From positions 114,836,910 to 114,900,909 of the forward strand of contig OZ010587.1 of assembly GCA_963932145.1 (NCBI GenBank): 64,000 nucleotides of DNA, given 5' to 3'. The DNA comes from Acanthosepion lycidas (lineage: Eukaryota > Mollusca > Cephalopoda > Sepiida > Sepiidae). The notes below the pieces were generated by a model. That model saw only the letters and a program-made list of their open reading frames with translations. It ran no database searches and was not told the origin of the DNA. Position 1 is the first letter of the stretch; the number at the start of each line of letters is the position of its first letter. Positions 46,158-58,216 of the stretch are shown piece after piece. Position numbers and translations under genes: made by a program.

Positions 46158-47660
46158 ATTCATGTGTGTGGATGTGTAAATACACAAATGTATGTATATA
46201 AGATAAATATAGATGCTGATTTGTAAAGTCATCTGTGGCGCTAACGAAGAGATAGCCTTCTTTCGTCAAGACGTGTCAGTTATGATGTCTGGCTGCCCAT
46301 TTGTGAGTATGACTGCCTGCTTAGGGTACGTAGCCAATCCCTATTGAAGATGCCTGCTCAGATACATTTGTTGTTTAATACTCACAGAGCCTAATTGTGG
46401 TTTATACTGCAACTATTCTGAGTGGACCTTAGTTACAGTTTTAGGATGAGAGCACTTATAATAGGAGTCATAAAGTTTCGGTCACAATGACTCCCGACTT
46501 TGTGCACAACCATTAACAAACAATGCTGTTTACTCAACATCACTCACAAGATTTTGGTCAACCTGTCGTATGGTTTTCAGGCACTTTTCAAAATGTGTTG
46601 CGCACTAGGATCACACCTCCATAGGGTAATAACGTTAACAAGTTACACACCTAACAAATATGGCCTTTGTTGAGATTCAAACCGAGCTCTCGTCTCATGG
46701 TAGAAAAGTGAACATTCGGCCATGTTCCTAGTTTCCGTATTTAAGCAGTAAATTCTCTTTTAGGCATGTCTGATTAAATAATTTACAAACATTATGTCTG
46801 CCTATTTTTCTGTGAAAATCACTTTTATTTCCCAAATACTTTCCATCTCTTTCTAAGATCATTAGTTGTGATTCATTTATTATAGCGCTTTTAAATAATG
46901 TATTGAATTTTGTTTGAATTTTTAACCTATGTTGACATTCTGATCTGTTAGTAATTTTAGTCTATTTAGAATTTGTTTAAGCTGTTCAGAGGCGGTAGTC
47001 CTTTTTAGTGTTATGAATCTCCTGCTTCTGTTTGTTGCAAGGTATTAAGTAACGTTCCTGGCAATTTAAGTGTGGCCTTGTGAAAGGCAGATTGAAGTAA
47101 CTAATTATAATTTTATAACCAACCTTTGTGTTTCCCATTCCGTTATTTATTTTTACCCTACCCATTCCATTAGTGAGTATACTGCTTGATTCTGTCTAGT
47201 GACAGAATACAGTGGCCTCTCTTATTATTTTGAGGGGTGGACTGTTCCCACTAACATTGTTTAGTTTCAGTTTTATCTTTGGTTTACATTTTGAGCTTGT
47301 TTTCTGCGTCCATATTCCCTACCTCTTCATTTCATGAATCATGAGATATTTACATATCTATATGAACATTGTAATTTTTATGTGATGGATGTTTTGTATG
47401 TCCCCTGCGAAAAGGCGGTATTTTGGTTTATGTAGGATTGAGAATTGATGGATAAATTCTTGTGGTGAACGAGTAAATTATAATGAATGTATGGGTCGCG
47501 AGTAGGATTAACTAGGACAGCTAAGGAAGATCAGTCCCTCCCTTTTTCTAGGGCCATGTGCCACATTTTCTGTACAATCAGAAATAAATATAAGTGGAAT
47601 AAAGCTTATCTTTAAGTTTATTCGGGCATTCTGTTTTCACTACGATTTATTCCATTTTAA
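45968..47660. other. Noncoding DNA with a TG array and a tRNA-like block
   Basis: No protein-coding remnants were found. It may hold the missing 5' LTR of the gypsy relic at 47665: polyadenylation-like AATAAA words occur at 47583 and near 47600. However, no matching copy was found downstream of that relic. Confidence 0.4.
46672..46722 (-). mobile_element. Candidate tRNA-Ser/Leu-like SINE head
   Basis: On the minus strand, an A-box-like TGGCCGAATGTT (46711-46722) and a B-box-like GGTTTGAATCTC (46672-46683) lie about 27 nt apart, as in a tRNA gene. Acceptor-stem pairing is not evident, so this looks like a decayed tRNA-derived SINE head rather than a functional tRNA. Confidence 0.35.
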
Positions 47661-47664
47661 CAAT

Positions 47665-50600
47665 ATGGAACGTTACTTGAAGCCAGACCGCCTGCATCTC
47701 GAAACGTCCGACACATATTCTACTGGCAAATGGCGACATTGGAGACAAATGTTCGAAGGAATCCTCACAACACTCAAGTTGTCTCTAAACACGTCTTTGA
47801 TAGGTACTGAAAAATTCACTTTCTTTACACCATGTTTCCACTTCAATTTATAGAAATTTGTCTCAATATGATAATTACAAAACTGCCGTAGGCATTCTGG
47901 AGGCCATGTTTGTCAAGAAAAGAATACCATTTTACTAGACACTTACTTACTACCAGACGTCAACAGCCAAGGGAAAGCTTTGAGCAGTATCTACAGATTA
48001 TAAAGATATTAAATGGCGAGTGCGAATTTATAGCCTTAACTGCAAACCAAGCAATAGATGATTTTATCAGGGACTTTCATCAACAAAATACAGTCCAAAC
48101 AAATAAGACGAAGACTACTAGAAAATAAAGACCTAGACTTGTCAACAGCTTATGAACAAGCCCTAACGTTTTTACATAGCATAGAAGTCAGACTGTCTTC
48201 TATTCACAACCTGAGGTTTTTAGGCGCTACCATTTCTGACCCTCATCATTTCCAAAACTCTCCTGCTTCGACTTTCTCCTCAAATTTTCAAGATTCTGAC
48301 CCTTCTCTTAAAGTTCAAAATTCTTCCATTGTTCAAGGTACTCCTACATTCCCTTCGGATAACCATGAACAAGTTATTACTGCCGCCTCAGCTGGACCCT
48401 AATGCTACTATTGTGGTCTTCTTAAACATTCCCGTTCTTCCTGTCCGACTCGACACATTAAATGTCACAAGTGTGGTAAGTTGGGACACTTTTCGAAAGT
48501 TTATCGGTCAGTTTCTTCACAAAAAAAAAATGCTCAACTATTTTTATTACCGTAGCTCCAATTACAATATCAGCTGCATTCGCTGGCTGCCTATCAAAGA
48601 CAATTGGGAACGTTAAAATAAACGGATTGCCTGTCCATACCCCCCTTATTGATACAGGTAGTTCCGAAAGTTTTATCAATGCCAGTATCGTGAAAGCGAA
48701 CAAATGGAAAAATTTCCTTGTTCCAATCAAGTAGCTATGGCAAATTCGTCTTTGTCTCCCCATGTAATTGGATACTGCATTGTTAATCTGGAACTAAAAG
48801 GAAATTTCTATCAAGGGATCAAATTATCTGGGATGAAAAACCTCTGCTGCGAGATTATTGTAGGTCACAATTTCCTAAGGAAACATTCCTGTGTTGAAAT
48901 CCCTTTTTTTTGGGGGGGGGGAGTAAACCGGCCCTAAACGTATGCGGGCTGGCAGCTGCCAAAGTGCGGTACCCGCTACTTTTTACAAATTTGATCCCTG
49001 ACTGCAGACCGGTTGCAATAAAATCAAGACGCTATTCTCAAGAGGACAAACAAAAGAGGCAACAGAAGTAACAAGACTGCTTAATGAAGGAATTATAGAG
49101 CCAAGCAAATCTCCATGGCGAGCCCAGTTCCTTGTAATAGCCACCGAAAGTCACAAGAAAAGGATGGCCATTGACTATTCCCAAACTATCAACAGATACT
49201 CATTGCTTGGTGCCTACCCACTGCCCTGTATTGACGAAATGATTTGTAACATTTCTAAATGCCACATTTTCAGTACTTTAGACTCAAAAGTGCCTACCAT
49301 CAAGTAACTATCAAGCCAGAAGATGAGCCCTACACAGCTTTCGAGGCCAGCGGTAGGCTATATCTAATAGTTCCGCCGAATTTCTTTTGGGGTGACGAAT
49401 GGCGTGTCTAGTTATCAGAGGGTTATACAATAAATCATCTCCAAGGAAAAATTGAAGGATAATGTTATAGTATGTGGTCATAACCAACTGATCATGACCA
49501 CAACCTCAAACAATTCATAATTACTATCAAGACTTTGAACAATGAAAAATGTCCTTTTCAATTTAAAAAGCATCAAGATATTGGGTTACATCGTCAAAAT
49601 GGCAACATGAAACCGGATTCTGATCGACTGAAACCACTAACAGAATTACCGATCCTTGGAAATATGCCCGCCTTACGCCGCCTTTCTCGGAATGTTCGCT
49701 CACTATTCTCAGTGGGTTGCGTCTTTTCAAGAAAAATTACACCCATTGACGCAGGTATCTTCCCTTTCTTTGTCCTGTTCCGCAATCAAAGCATTTCAAA
49801 ATATAAAAAGGGATATTGTTAATTCTGCCATTTCTGCTATGGATCCATCTATTCCTCTTGTAGCTGAGACTGATGCCTCTGACTGTGCGATAGCTGCCTC
49901 GCTGAGACAATCCGGGTGTCCTGTAGCCATTTTATTTTCAAGGACACTTTCGCGGTCCGAGCGACGATACTCTGTGATAGAAAAAGAGGCGAAAATGGAG
50001 GCACTGACAGATTGGTCGACATTTTGAACTGAAAACTGACCAAAAGTCGGTTTCGTTTATGTTTAATCTGAAAACGACAAGTAAAATAAAAAACGAAAAA
50101 TAACGGCTGCAACAGTAGTTCAAGGTCTCTGCTCCTTTTTCGCGGTTTTTGGAGTGCCCGCATATATCCACTCGGATTGTGGATCTTCTTTTATGTCAGG
50201 CGAACTCAAGCAATTTTTACAAGAACGAGGAGTGGCTGCAAGTCGAACGACTGCTTATAATCCCCAACGGACAGTGTGAACGATACAACGGCTTAATATG
50301 GAAGACAGTACAGGTGGCCGGTGCAAATCGTAAGAGTCCGATCTCTGAGTTGGAAAGTCTTCTCCCAGTAGGCTTATACGCTATAAGCACTCAATTATAT
50401 ACAGCGACAAATGCTACTCCCATGAAAGGTTCTTTTCTTTCCCACGACGAAGCTCAGCAGCTACCTCACTCCCACCGTGACTTGAACAACTTTCGACAGT
50501 TTTACTAACGAACCATGTTCGTCACAGTAAACATGACGCATTAGTGAGCGAGGTAAAACTGATCGAGGGTTAGTGTGCACCGTTTCAAAATTCGGAGGGA

Positions 50601-51030
50601 AAGCAAACTACTGTCTCCTTAAGGGACCTAGTCCTAGCAGGGAATGTCTTTCAACGCACAACTACTCCAGAGGGAGATACACTCCCTGTTCACAGAATCA
50701 GGTAATCTCCCGCCACATACGTCAAGTCCAAAGTCCCTACAAAATGAATCCGAATATTCCCCCAGAGCCCAAACTGATTCTCGTTCGGACAATCTATCGG
50801 TACCACAAAAAAGGCTTCACCCAGTTAATCTGAGACAGATACCAATCTTCAGATGACAAGCGGCTGAAACACAGAAGAAAATGACATCCTTTAGCTCGAA
50901 GCCAGTCAAGCAAGATAATCCTGAAGCGTTGTCCGGTCCAGAGATGGATGCCGAAGGTGAGCTAACAAGTCGCCCTCAGAGAACCTGTAGAATGCCAGGT
51001 CGATGGGAGGACTTTATTCCCTACGAATAA
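47665..51030 (+). pseudogene. Decayed gypsy element (gag to integrase), family distinct from 30391-34454
   Basis: Plus-strand pieces in order: Gag start MERYLKPDRLHLETSDTYST (47665), FTRHLLTTRRQQPRESFEQY, two zinc knuckles at 48403-48510 (the first, CYYCGLLKHSRSSC, is complete; in the second the last Cys is Tyr), protease LIDTGSSESFIN (about 48645), reverse transcriptase DCRPVAIKSRRYS, LLNEGIIEPSKSPWRAQFLV and YPLPCIDEMI (48990-49260), and ETDASDCAIAASLRQSGCPV (RNase H; 49866-49925). The N-terminal two thirds of integrase are deleted, and it resumes with YIHSDCGSSFMSGELKQFL and a short core (50160-50340). It ends with LTSRPQRTCRMPGRWEDF near 51020. There are many frameshifts and stops, and no LTR pair was recognised. 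Confidence 0.8.
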
Positions 51031-52294
51031 GTAGGTCGAGAGGGGGATTTTAGTATTTAGAAATAATTGAAATCTCTCTTCCACCCCTGTTGAGAATGGA
51101 ACAGTCGACTGTAGATATAAGCAGTTGATTTTTTTCAACGTGGAATTTCCCCCCCACCCCTGTTATTAAGAAATCTGAAAAGAAAAAATATCAAAATCTT
51201 TGTAACATTTTCTTGAACTGATTGGTGTTCCTTGATTTTCTTGTTACCATGATTGTTTCAATGATTCAATCATTTTGGTGAATGTACAAAAGTGCAATAG
51301 TAACAGGCTCGTACTAAATTTGATCCTCATTGGGTGCCTCACTACAAAAACCTTATAAAGGAATCGGCTAAACTCGATACGTATCAATAACACCACAAAT
51401 AATCGATCCAAATCAGAACTTTAAGTAATTCTAATAATTGTTCGATAAATATTTTCTAATCAGTTAAGGGGAGATAACTCCGAAAGTTTTTCCGAAAATA
51501 TTTTCCGCCCATTATCAATTGTCATAAAATGTTCACGGATCTTTCAACAAAACCTTGCAATAAATTAATTTGAAACGACAAAATCGGTACGTAAACGGCC
51601 AACTGGTGTGCTTTAGAGCGCTCAACCCAAGGTTCCACCGACCCCAACGCTGGTTTTGCCCGCGTTAGGGAGATGCAGATGCGAAATCTCTCGAAGAAGA
51701 CATGTTCTTTTCTTTTAGTTTTATTAAACATTCTTGAACACTCAGGAGAATAAACGTCGATTACAGTTTCAAAAACAAGGATGTCTACTCAATAAATTTA
51801 ACCGTTACAGTAATATGATCAAAATATATTTTTATGGTCGGCTATTTATTGGTAGAAGTGCTCAATATCAGAGATAGAGCATCTGTAAATATATTAAAAA
51901 AATAATATAATGAATGAATCAATAGAAAATACCCCAAGTAATCAATGATAAATAGAGTTAAAAGTTAACAAGCAACAATAACCAATAATTACCAAAGAAG
52001 GATACAGAGGGGGCGGTTGCAAGGTGGGAGCGGATGCAAGGTGGGGGCGTAGAGGGTACAGGAAAATATTTTTGTTGCAAAGTAGATAAGGTAAGCTATA
52101 ATGAGTGGAGACAGATTTACCGAACTTGTTCTTTTGTATGTTTACAAAGACATTCAGTTAGACTATGATAAAAAAAAAAACGTGAATATCTATGCAAATA
52201 GGACTGACTTTTAGTAAATACTCTTTTATAAACATTATATATAAACGCTTTGAATCTAAATGTTTGAATTTACAATTTTATTTATTTATAAAAG

Positions 52295-52369
<75 letters not shown>

Positions 52370-52629
52370 CACTCTCTAATTATTTCTATAACTAATATGT
52401 ATGATCAAAGAATTTAAAATTTTGAATTGAAATATTTCCTGGGGAAAACGGCCCGTCTAACTGAAAATGCTGGATCCCCAAATAACCACATTCTGATCCG
52501 CAGATATTTCTACTCAAAAGACTATAGAATAATTTGAAACATAACCTTTGCCACCAACCCAATAACCGATATTATAATGCAATAGACCTTAATATCCATA
52601 ATGCATCACTGCCCAGCTCTTATGTCCAG

Positions 52630-52673
<44 letters not shown>

Positions 52674-52734
52674 ATAATAGTAAATATATACATTTTCCTC
52701 AGCACTAGCACATCTCTGAGTATCATGCGGAATG

Positions 52735-52808
<74 letters not shown>

Positions 52809-53224
52809 TATTGAAGGTGGGCGCAAGCGGGGACAGCAACGCAAAAGCTAATCAGGCAACATCAAAGAGTGAACGGACATGACAATGCCGGAACACCTGA
52901 GAACCACCACCAACAGTTCATTCTGGAGTGGGGTCCTCTTTTTCTTCTGCCCTTGCTGTTGTTGTTGTTGTTGTTGATAATGATGAAGTAGAAGAATTTC
53001 AACTACTCCAAGAATGATTGAAAAAACGAATTTGTATCCTCCAGATCTAAAAAAAAATTAAAAAAAAAATATGTAAATAACATCGGTAAGCACTTATTTA
53101 TCAAGAATCAAATAAATAAAAATTTACCCAAATGGGAAAAATTGGGAAACGTTTTTTGAGAAATCTTGTTTCGAGTTCACAGTTTTAGGTTTGGATTGAG
53201 GTCAGCTAAAAAAGCTTCCGTCAG
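51031..53224. other. Noncoding DNA with TA arrays
   Basis: TA arrays at 52296-52366, 52629-52666 and 52738-52804, and a short (TTG)n near 52955. A tRNA-B-box-like repeat lies at 51303-51390 (see the entry at 26283). No coding segment was recognised. Confidence 0.6.
51303..51390 (+). repeat. B-box repeat, dispersed copy
   Basis: Contains AAATTTGATCCTCATTGGGT and GCCTCACTA, a diverged relative of the dimer at 26283-26531. Too short and decayed to classify further. Confidence 0.4.
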
Positions 53225-53232
53225 TATATAAA
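53225..53232 (+). promoter_or_regulatory. TATA box of a candidate + strand gene
   Basis: TATATAAA lies 64 bp before the ATG at 53296, a normal TATA-start-ATG distance for a short leader. A partly similar block, without the TATA box, occurs at about 54150-54260 (compare GAGAGAATATATACTGCTAAGA with GAGAGAATATATGCTGATAAGA). Confidence 0.4.
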
Positions 53233-53295
53233 CTTTTCGAAGAGAGAATATATACTGCTAAGAAAAAATATTTTTTTTATGTACATAAGTTTAAG

Positions 53296-53353
53296 ATGGT
53301 GGGGAAGACAATTAATTTGTGGGTGGCGTTTCTGTGTCTACAACTGGCGGCGT
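53296..53353 (+). CDS. Candidate first coding exon with signal peptide
   Basis: The ATG at 53296 opens MVGKTINLWVAFLCLQLAA, a textbook-like signal peptide: a lysine in the n-region, a hydrophobic core, and Gln-Leu-Ala-Ala at the end. It is followed at once by a GTGAGT donor (53354), leaving phase 1, a common phase for signal-peptide exons. Without splicing the frame runs 90 codons through an (ATT)n array, which is implausible as protein. No downstream exon was identified, so the product is unknown and the exon may be spurious. Confidence 0.35.
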
Positions 53354-54730
53354 GTGAGTTGCAGTCGCACCAAATCTTTTTCTCACACAATAAATTCATA
53401 CATTATTCTTTACATCTGAAATATTATTATTATTATTATTATTATTATTACGCTTCTTCATTTATTTTGTTTCTTTATTTTCACTTCCTTCAACTCAACC
53501 TTTCTTCTTTCTTTCCTTCAGAAATTCCTTCAGTTTACCGTTTTCTAAAATTAAAGTTTCCATTTTGATTTTTCACAAAGTAAATCTAGGCGCATGATGA
53601 AGAAAGAAACAAAAGAAAAGACCAATGATGTAACAATATTGCCTAATTGTTATTCATTATTCATTTCGTCATCTAACAACAGAATGAAACATCAAATATC
53701 GTTTACTTCCTCCTAGCCTCGTTCTGAGTTCAACGCCTACTTATGTCATTATATAGTCTTTTACAAATGCTAAAATCAAATCATAAAATAATAAAATCTG
53801 TAGCAAATATAAATGTATTTTATGATGTCAGCGGTGTATTCTTACCTCACAAAAAGGTAAACTGAAATGTCAAGTGACAGCTGATAATTGCTTCCAATAT
53901 TTGTGCATAAATTGGCTTTATAGATAACACAAAATTGACATTAACGATGGTGATAGATATTTTATTAACTTTAAGTCCGCTAACAGGATTTGGCACAAAC
54001 TTTTTATTTTCCAACAATATCAAGAATGAATAAAAATAAAATAAAAAAATTGTTTATACCGTAAACAGCAACTGTAAATATTTATGTATCACAACCAAAT
54101 AAAAAACTGGCTATAAAATGATAATTACAAATATATAAGAAAAGCTTTTCGAGAAATATTGTTCAAATTTCATAGTTTTAAATTTGTCTTTAGTCTTTAT
54201 AAGAAATATGTTCTGTAAGTATGTGTGTGCGTGAAAGAGAGAATATATGCTGATAAGAAAGAAGTGGGGTGTTCATTTCCATCAGTTCAGAAGGATGGGT
54301 TGAACACAATCAATTACCCTCTGTTGTCTCCGCTGTATCGTTTATAAGTAGCACTAGCCTGGTTTCTTTGAAGTCGTGCATTATATTCATTTTATAGATC
54401 TCTCTGATTGGTTGATAATTGTTTGTAATGTCTCCTGCTATTGGTCAGTTTTTTTATGTAAGGATATCTGTATAACTCATAGGTTGCATATTGCCCGGTT
54501 AGAAAAACTCTTGTCACATCGGACCTCAATAGTTAGAACAACGTGAAAATAAATTTGGATAATTCGAACAACACCGGGTCCATGTGTCCGGCAGAAATGA
54601 TCTCTTCTGGCAGAAGAGGAAATAACAAATATACAGGATATACGATGAAAATTGAGTACATTCGAATTGCCGAAAAGTAGAGCTCACTAAAACTCTAGTC
54701 TCCTGCCAAGAAAACAAAACTGCAATATGT
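53354..54730. other. Noncoding DNA
   Basis: An (ATT)n array lies at 53419-53450. On the minus strand a good donor (GTGAG|GTAAGA near 53846) has short acceptor-like tracts upstream. These could define a tiny next exon of the minus-strand gene, but the evidence is too weak to call. Confidence 0.4.
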
Positions 54731-54732
54731 AC

Positions 54733-54905
54733 CTAGAGCCTTATTACGTATGAATATTGGTTCCCGGCTGAGCGTGCAGATGAGATCTCCTACATATCCA
54801 ACGGCCATTAAGGCATTGCCAACAAAAGACGTGAAGTGTATCAAGCCATGGACGTGACACATAAAAATCCTGGCCATCTTGGCAACACATTTATTCTTAC
54901 GAAAC
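54733..54905 (-). CDS. Unnamed - strand gene, exon 2
   Basis: 173-bp exon. The acceptor AG is at 54907-54906 after a T-rich tract and the donor is GTACAT (54732). The first base completes the AG- codon left by exon 1 (AGG, Arg), and the frame stays open to a phase-1 end. It encodes FRKNKCVAKMARIFMCHVHG, then LIHFTSFVGNALMAVGYVGD and LICTLSREPIFIRNKALG: a basic N-terminal stretch followed by one moderately hydrophobic segment. I do not recognise the family. The REPIFIRNKALG end superficially recalls C-terminal segments of extended short-chain dehydrogenases, but so early a position in the protein argues against that. Confidence 0.5.
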
Positions 54906-55382
54906 CTATAATTGATCAATAAATTAAACAAAAAACATAATACTTCAAATAATAATGTAAAAGCACGCTATTAAACCTTTGTACAGAAACGATAAGAATT
55001 ATAAGAAACCACCTACATAGATACATATCCACTGACATTGAAAAAAATTAAATATATCACTTACAACAAAAAACTAAAATTCTCCAACATGATCATCAAC
55101 AACGATACAACAGAAAATTAAAATTTCATTAAACTAATGTTGTCTATGAATTCACTTACCCACTAGCAGAATGCCTCTCTAATAATAATAATAATTCCAA
55201 ACAACACATACGTTGGTTATACACCTACTACATTATCGCGCCGATGAACGTGACATTTAACGGGTAATACTTCAATTCAATCGCAGATCATCAACCAACA
55301 CAAAAGAAAACAAAAGAAATCTGAAAAATTCTTACCAATAACCCAAACATTCTATATTGTAGACTCGTTCTATTTTTCTTAC

Positions 55383-55411
55383 CTTTCAACCCTAGCAAAA
55401 GCACAGTCCAT
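55383..55411 (-). CDS. Unnamed - strand gene, exon 1 (start codon)
   Basis: ATG at 55411, with an in-frame TAG four codons upstream. The 29-bp coding part gives MDCAFARVE plus two bases and ends at a strong donor, GTAAGA (55382). It joins in frame to the exon at 54733-54905, giving MDCAFARVERFRKNKC as the protein start. An alternative is that the open frame in exon 2 is used from another start. Confidence 0.5.
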
Positions 55412-55435
55412 ATCGTACGCCTACGTACTAAAAAA

Positions 55436-55530
55436 CCTCAACCAATAAAAACTGCACAAAGCGAAACAAACAATCTCATTGGTTCATCACTGAAGTTCAC
55501 GTGCAGAATGAAAATTGCGCCAAAACTCAA
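55436..55530 (-). promoter_or_regulatory. CCAAT-box promoter region of the - strand gene
   Basis: Upstream of the 55411 ATG lie a CCAAT box on the minus strand (GAACCAATGAG, about 55476-55486) and one on the plus strand (AACCAATAAAA, 55439-55449), about 35 bp apart. There is also a CACGTG E box (TTCACGTGC near 55497-55505) and an E2F-like GCGCCAAAA (about 55517-55525). There is no TATA box. Paired CCAAT boxes without TATA are typical of NF-Y-driven housekeeping or cell-cycle genes. The block ends where the LINE 5' region begins. Confidence 0.45.
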
Positions 55531-56055
55531 GTGAGCCACCTTTGGAATTTCAGACCTTATAAAAATAAATTAATTTTCTTTAATTTCTTTAATTCTCAGT
55601 TTCGCTTTATTTTTGATTAATTTATTTATTTAATTGCTTCTTTCTATCTTTTAATTTTTACGTGTTTATTGTTTGTAATCGTTTTTATTGTCCAATTTAT
55701 TTGTTTGTTTTCGTTTAGTTCGACTCTCGTTTCTTAGGGTCGGCCATCTTTATTTTTGTAACTAGCTTCGGCTATTTTTCATCGTTGCGTATTTCTTTTT
55801 TGTTTTGTTTATTGACATCGGCCATTTTCATTTTTTGTAACTAGCTTTGTGCCATTGTTTTTTGGGGTTTTTTTTTCGCCTTTAGGCGATATTTGTTCCT
55901 TATTGTTTTCTTTATACGTATAAGTGAAGCGTGTTTATTCTCGTCTGGTAATTTTTTTGTGCATAATTATTTTATTTTATTTTTTGAATTTAATTTATTT
56001 CTTTTCCTCCCGCCCGTAAATTTATTTCCCTTTCCCCTCCCCTTCTCTGTTAAAA

Positions 56056-57380
56056 ATGGATAAGAAGGAAAAAAAGGTTCCTTCCTTTTTAATTCAAAAA
56101 AAGAAACCTAAAATTGCTACTTTTCGACGCAATGTAAGGAAACACCTCTATAACCCAAAAAAAGATCCTCCGGACAAGGACAACAAGGATGAATATCCTG
56201 ATCTGCCCACTGTTCCTACAAATGAGGAAATGGTGGATGCGCTGAAAAAAGCCTCCAAAAATATGGAGGCTGAAAAGAACAACAATTGTGACCAAGCAAA
56301 AGACAACTCAACTACTAATGCTGAGGCCGGGAATCGCCCTCTTGTTAGAAGTCCCCTCCTAAATGCACAATCGACATTGCGGAGTTCTTGGATCGTGCCA
56401 AGGGTTACGCACACCTTGTGGTGGAAGGTGGGCTCTTGCAGGATCCAATAGAACTGAAGAGAGTCGAGAAAAGAATAGTGTCAGTTTTTGTCGTCGACAA
56501 GCGATCTCGCAAAATTTGTCGTCCGACTAAAGGCACAATGTTCAAATCACTGGAGTCCCTGGGGTTTAAGCCCCTCCAAAACGTTAAGGGCAAGGGATAT
56601 TTTATGTGGGACGTGCTGCTGCTCACCGCCGAAGATTGTATAAAGGCAACAACCCGTGATCTCATTACGAATGATCTCATCCTTCGTACAGAGTACGAGG
56701 TCCGGCGAAGGCCCACAGAAGCGGTATACGAGGTCCCACCTCAGGTTATCGGGGAGCACCTGGCGGCTTTCTTGTCCCAGTACGGGGAGATTCTGGGTGC
56801 TTCTTGCGATGGCCTGACCGGGGGATGGAGCTTTGAGATGATGCTCGATCAAAAAGCCTTCGGCTCCATCCCCAACTGTCTTGGCGTCGGTGACCTGAAG
56901 CTGCCGGCCATCGTGACCGGCCGTAAACCAGTTTGCTGGAAGTGTGGAGTGACTGGTCACCTCTCCTCTTCCTGCCCAGAGAAGAAGGCCTCTGGAGCTC
57001 AGGTCTCAATCGACCAAACTCCCCCTCTGACCGAGTCTTCTAAAACAGCCACGCCTGTAATGGGCACGCCGGCTACCAGGACCGGAGCGGTTGTACCCCC
57101 GGTTGGGATCTCATCAAAGCCCACATTCTTCGAAGAGCCTTCTTCCACTGCAAGTGTGGTTGAGGAGAAGGAAAAGGGGGAATGGCAGGTAGTCGGCAGG
57201 GCCAGTGGGAAGCGTCAGACAGCGGGGCCTCAGTCCCCTGAAGCCTCGGGGACTAAAGACACACACAGCCCCACTCCCTCTGGCAACAGAAAGGGCGATA
57301 CCCCGGCCTCAGATCAAACCCTTGAAGACCTAAAAAGAAAATTGAGATTCGTCAATATATGCTTCGCATCACCTTTCTAG
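56056..57380 (+). pseudogene. LINE ORF1 (RNA-binding protein with CCHC knuckle)
   Basis: Starts MDKKEKKVPSFLIQKKKPKI. A basic/charged N-terminus of about 100 residues runs to a frameshift near 56370, after which the frame continues as IAEFLDRAKGYAHLVVEGGL. An RRM-like segment (KRIVSVFVV ... YFMWDVLLLTAEDCIKAT) follows, and then the zinc knuckle CWKCGVTGHLSSSC (C-x2-C-x4-H-x4-C; 56936-56977). A Pro/Ser/Thr-rich tail runs to the TAA region at 57378-57380. ORF1 proteins of this kind coat LINE RNA. The frameshift is the only visible lesion. Confidence 0.75.
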
Positions 57381-58216
57381 ACCGAATGTGTCGCGGGTCG
57401 AATGAGGAGGGTGCCTTTTGGAAAGAAGACGTCCAGAAACATTTCCCGTCCCTGAGAAGTGTGCACTCGTGCGAAGAAGAGGCCGGCCGTACACCACGAG
57501 CCGAGTGCTCCTTCTATCGTGAATGTCGTCGCGCTCTGAAGCTCCTCTTGCGGGCTTCGGATGGCCTCTCCAACGCCCAGGCGTTGTCTCGCAAGGAATT
57601 GTATCAAGTGTTAGTTAAGTGGGGGGGCGTACAAGATGATCTAATTGGCGAGCGCGGTCTTACGAAGCAGGAGGCTCGCTCGATATGGCCTTGGGCGCCT
57701 GGGTTGAAATGCCTCAATAACGATGAGGCATCAATCACCTGGCTGGTGATTCGTGAAGCCCTCTGGGTCGGCAAGAGACTTTGTTCAGCAGGCTTGGAGA
57801 AATATCCAAACTGTCGTCGCTGTACTGGGGAAGTCGAGACCATTGGTCACGCCTTTTTTCAGTGCAAGGCGGTAGTGCCGTTGTGCAAGTTTGTTGAAGG
57901 CCTCATGGTTCGCATGCTGCAGGGAAAGTTCTTTGTCCTGGAAGCTAGCTCTGTTTGTAGCAATGTGGTGCCGCAATTGACGAAGGCTGAACACTATGTG
58001 TTCTGTTGCTTACTAGGGGTTATGAGAGTTGTGATTTGGACGACGCGTCAGAAGGGATTCTATGAGGGCGAGGAGTTCACTTCTTCCCAACTGATCTTGT
58101 ACTTTAAGCATCAGCTTAAAGTCAAGATTAGGACGGAAAGGCGGCGGCTCACCTCATCTGAATTCAGCAAAAGGTGGGTGAATCTTGCGCGTTTTGTGCC
58201 GTGTAAAAGGGGCTGA
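57359..58216 (+). pseudogene. LINE ORF2 C-terminal region
   Basis: About 285 codons with GAFWKEDVQKHFPSL, ECSFYRECRRALKLLL, LTKQEARSIWPWAPGLKCLN and ASITWLVIREALWVGKRLCS. The zinc-binding CRRCTGEVETIGHAFFQC follows (C-x2-C-x7-H-x4-C; about 57816-57869), then VPQLTKAEHYVFCCLLGVMR and a basic end, KIRTERRRL. This is the thumb/linker/zinc-finger end of an apurinic-endonuclease-type LINE ORF2. It begins almost at the end of ORF1 (22-bp overlap), so about 2.5-3 kb coding for endonuclease and reverse transcriptase has been lost. Confidence 0.75.

Noticed and set aside
46672..46722. Functional tRNA gene
   Set aside because: The A and B boxes fit, but no acceptor stem, anticodon loop or terminator can be drawn. 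It is kept only as a SINE-head candidate.
54733..54905. Exon read as the C-terminal part of an extended short-chain dehydrogenase
   Set aside because: The resemblance is limited to a dozen residues. The upstream exon supplies a start codon right before it, leaving no room for the NAD-binding fold.
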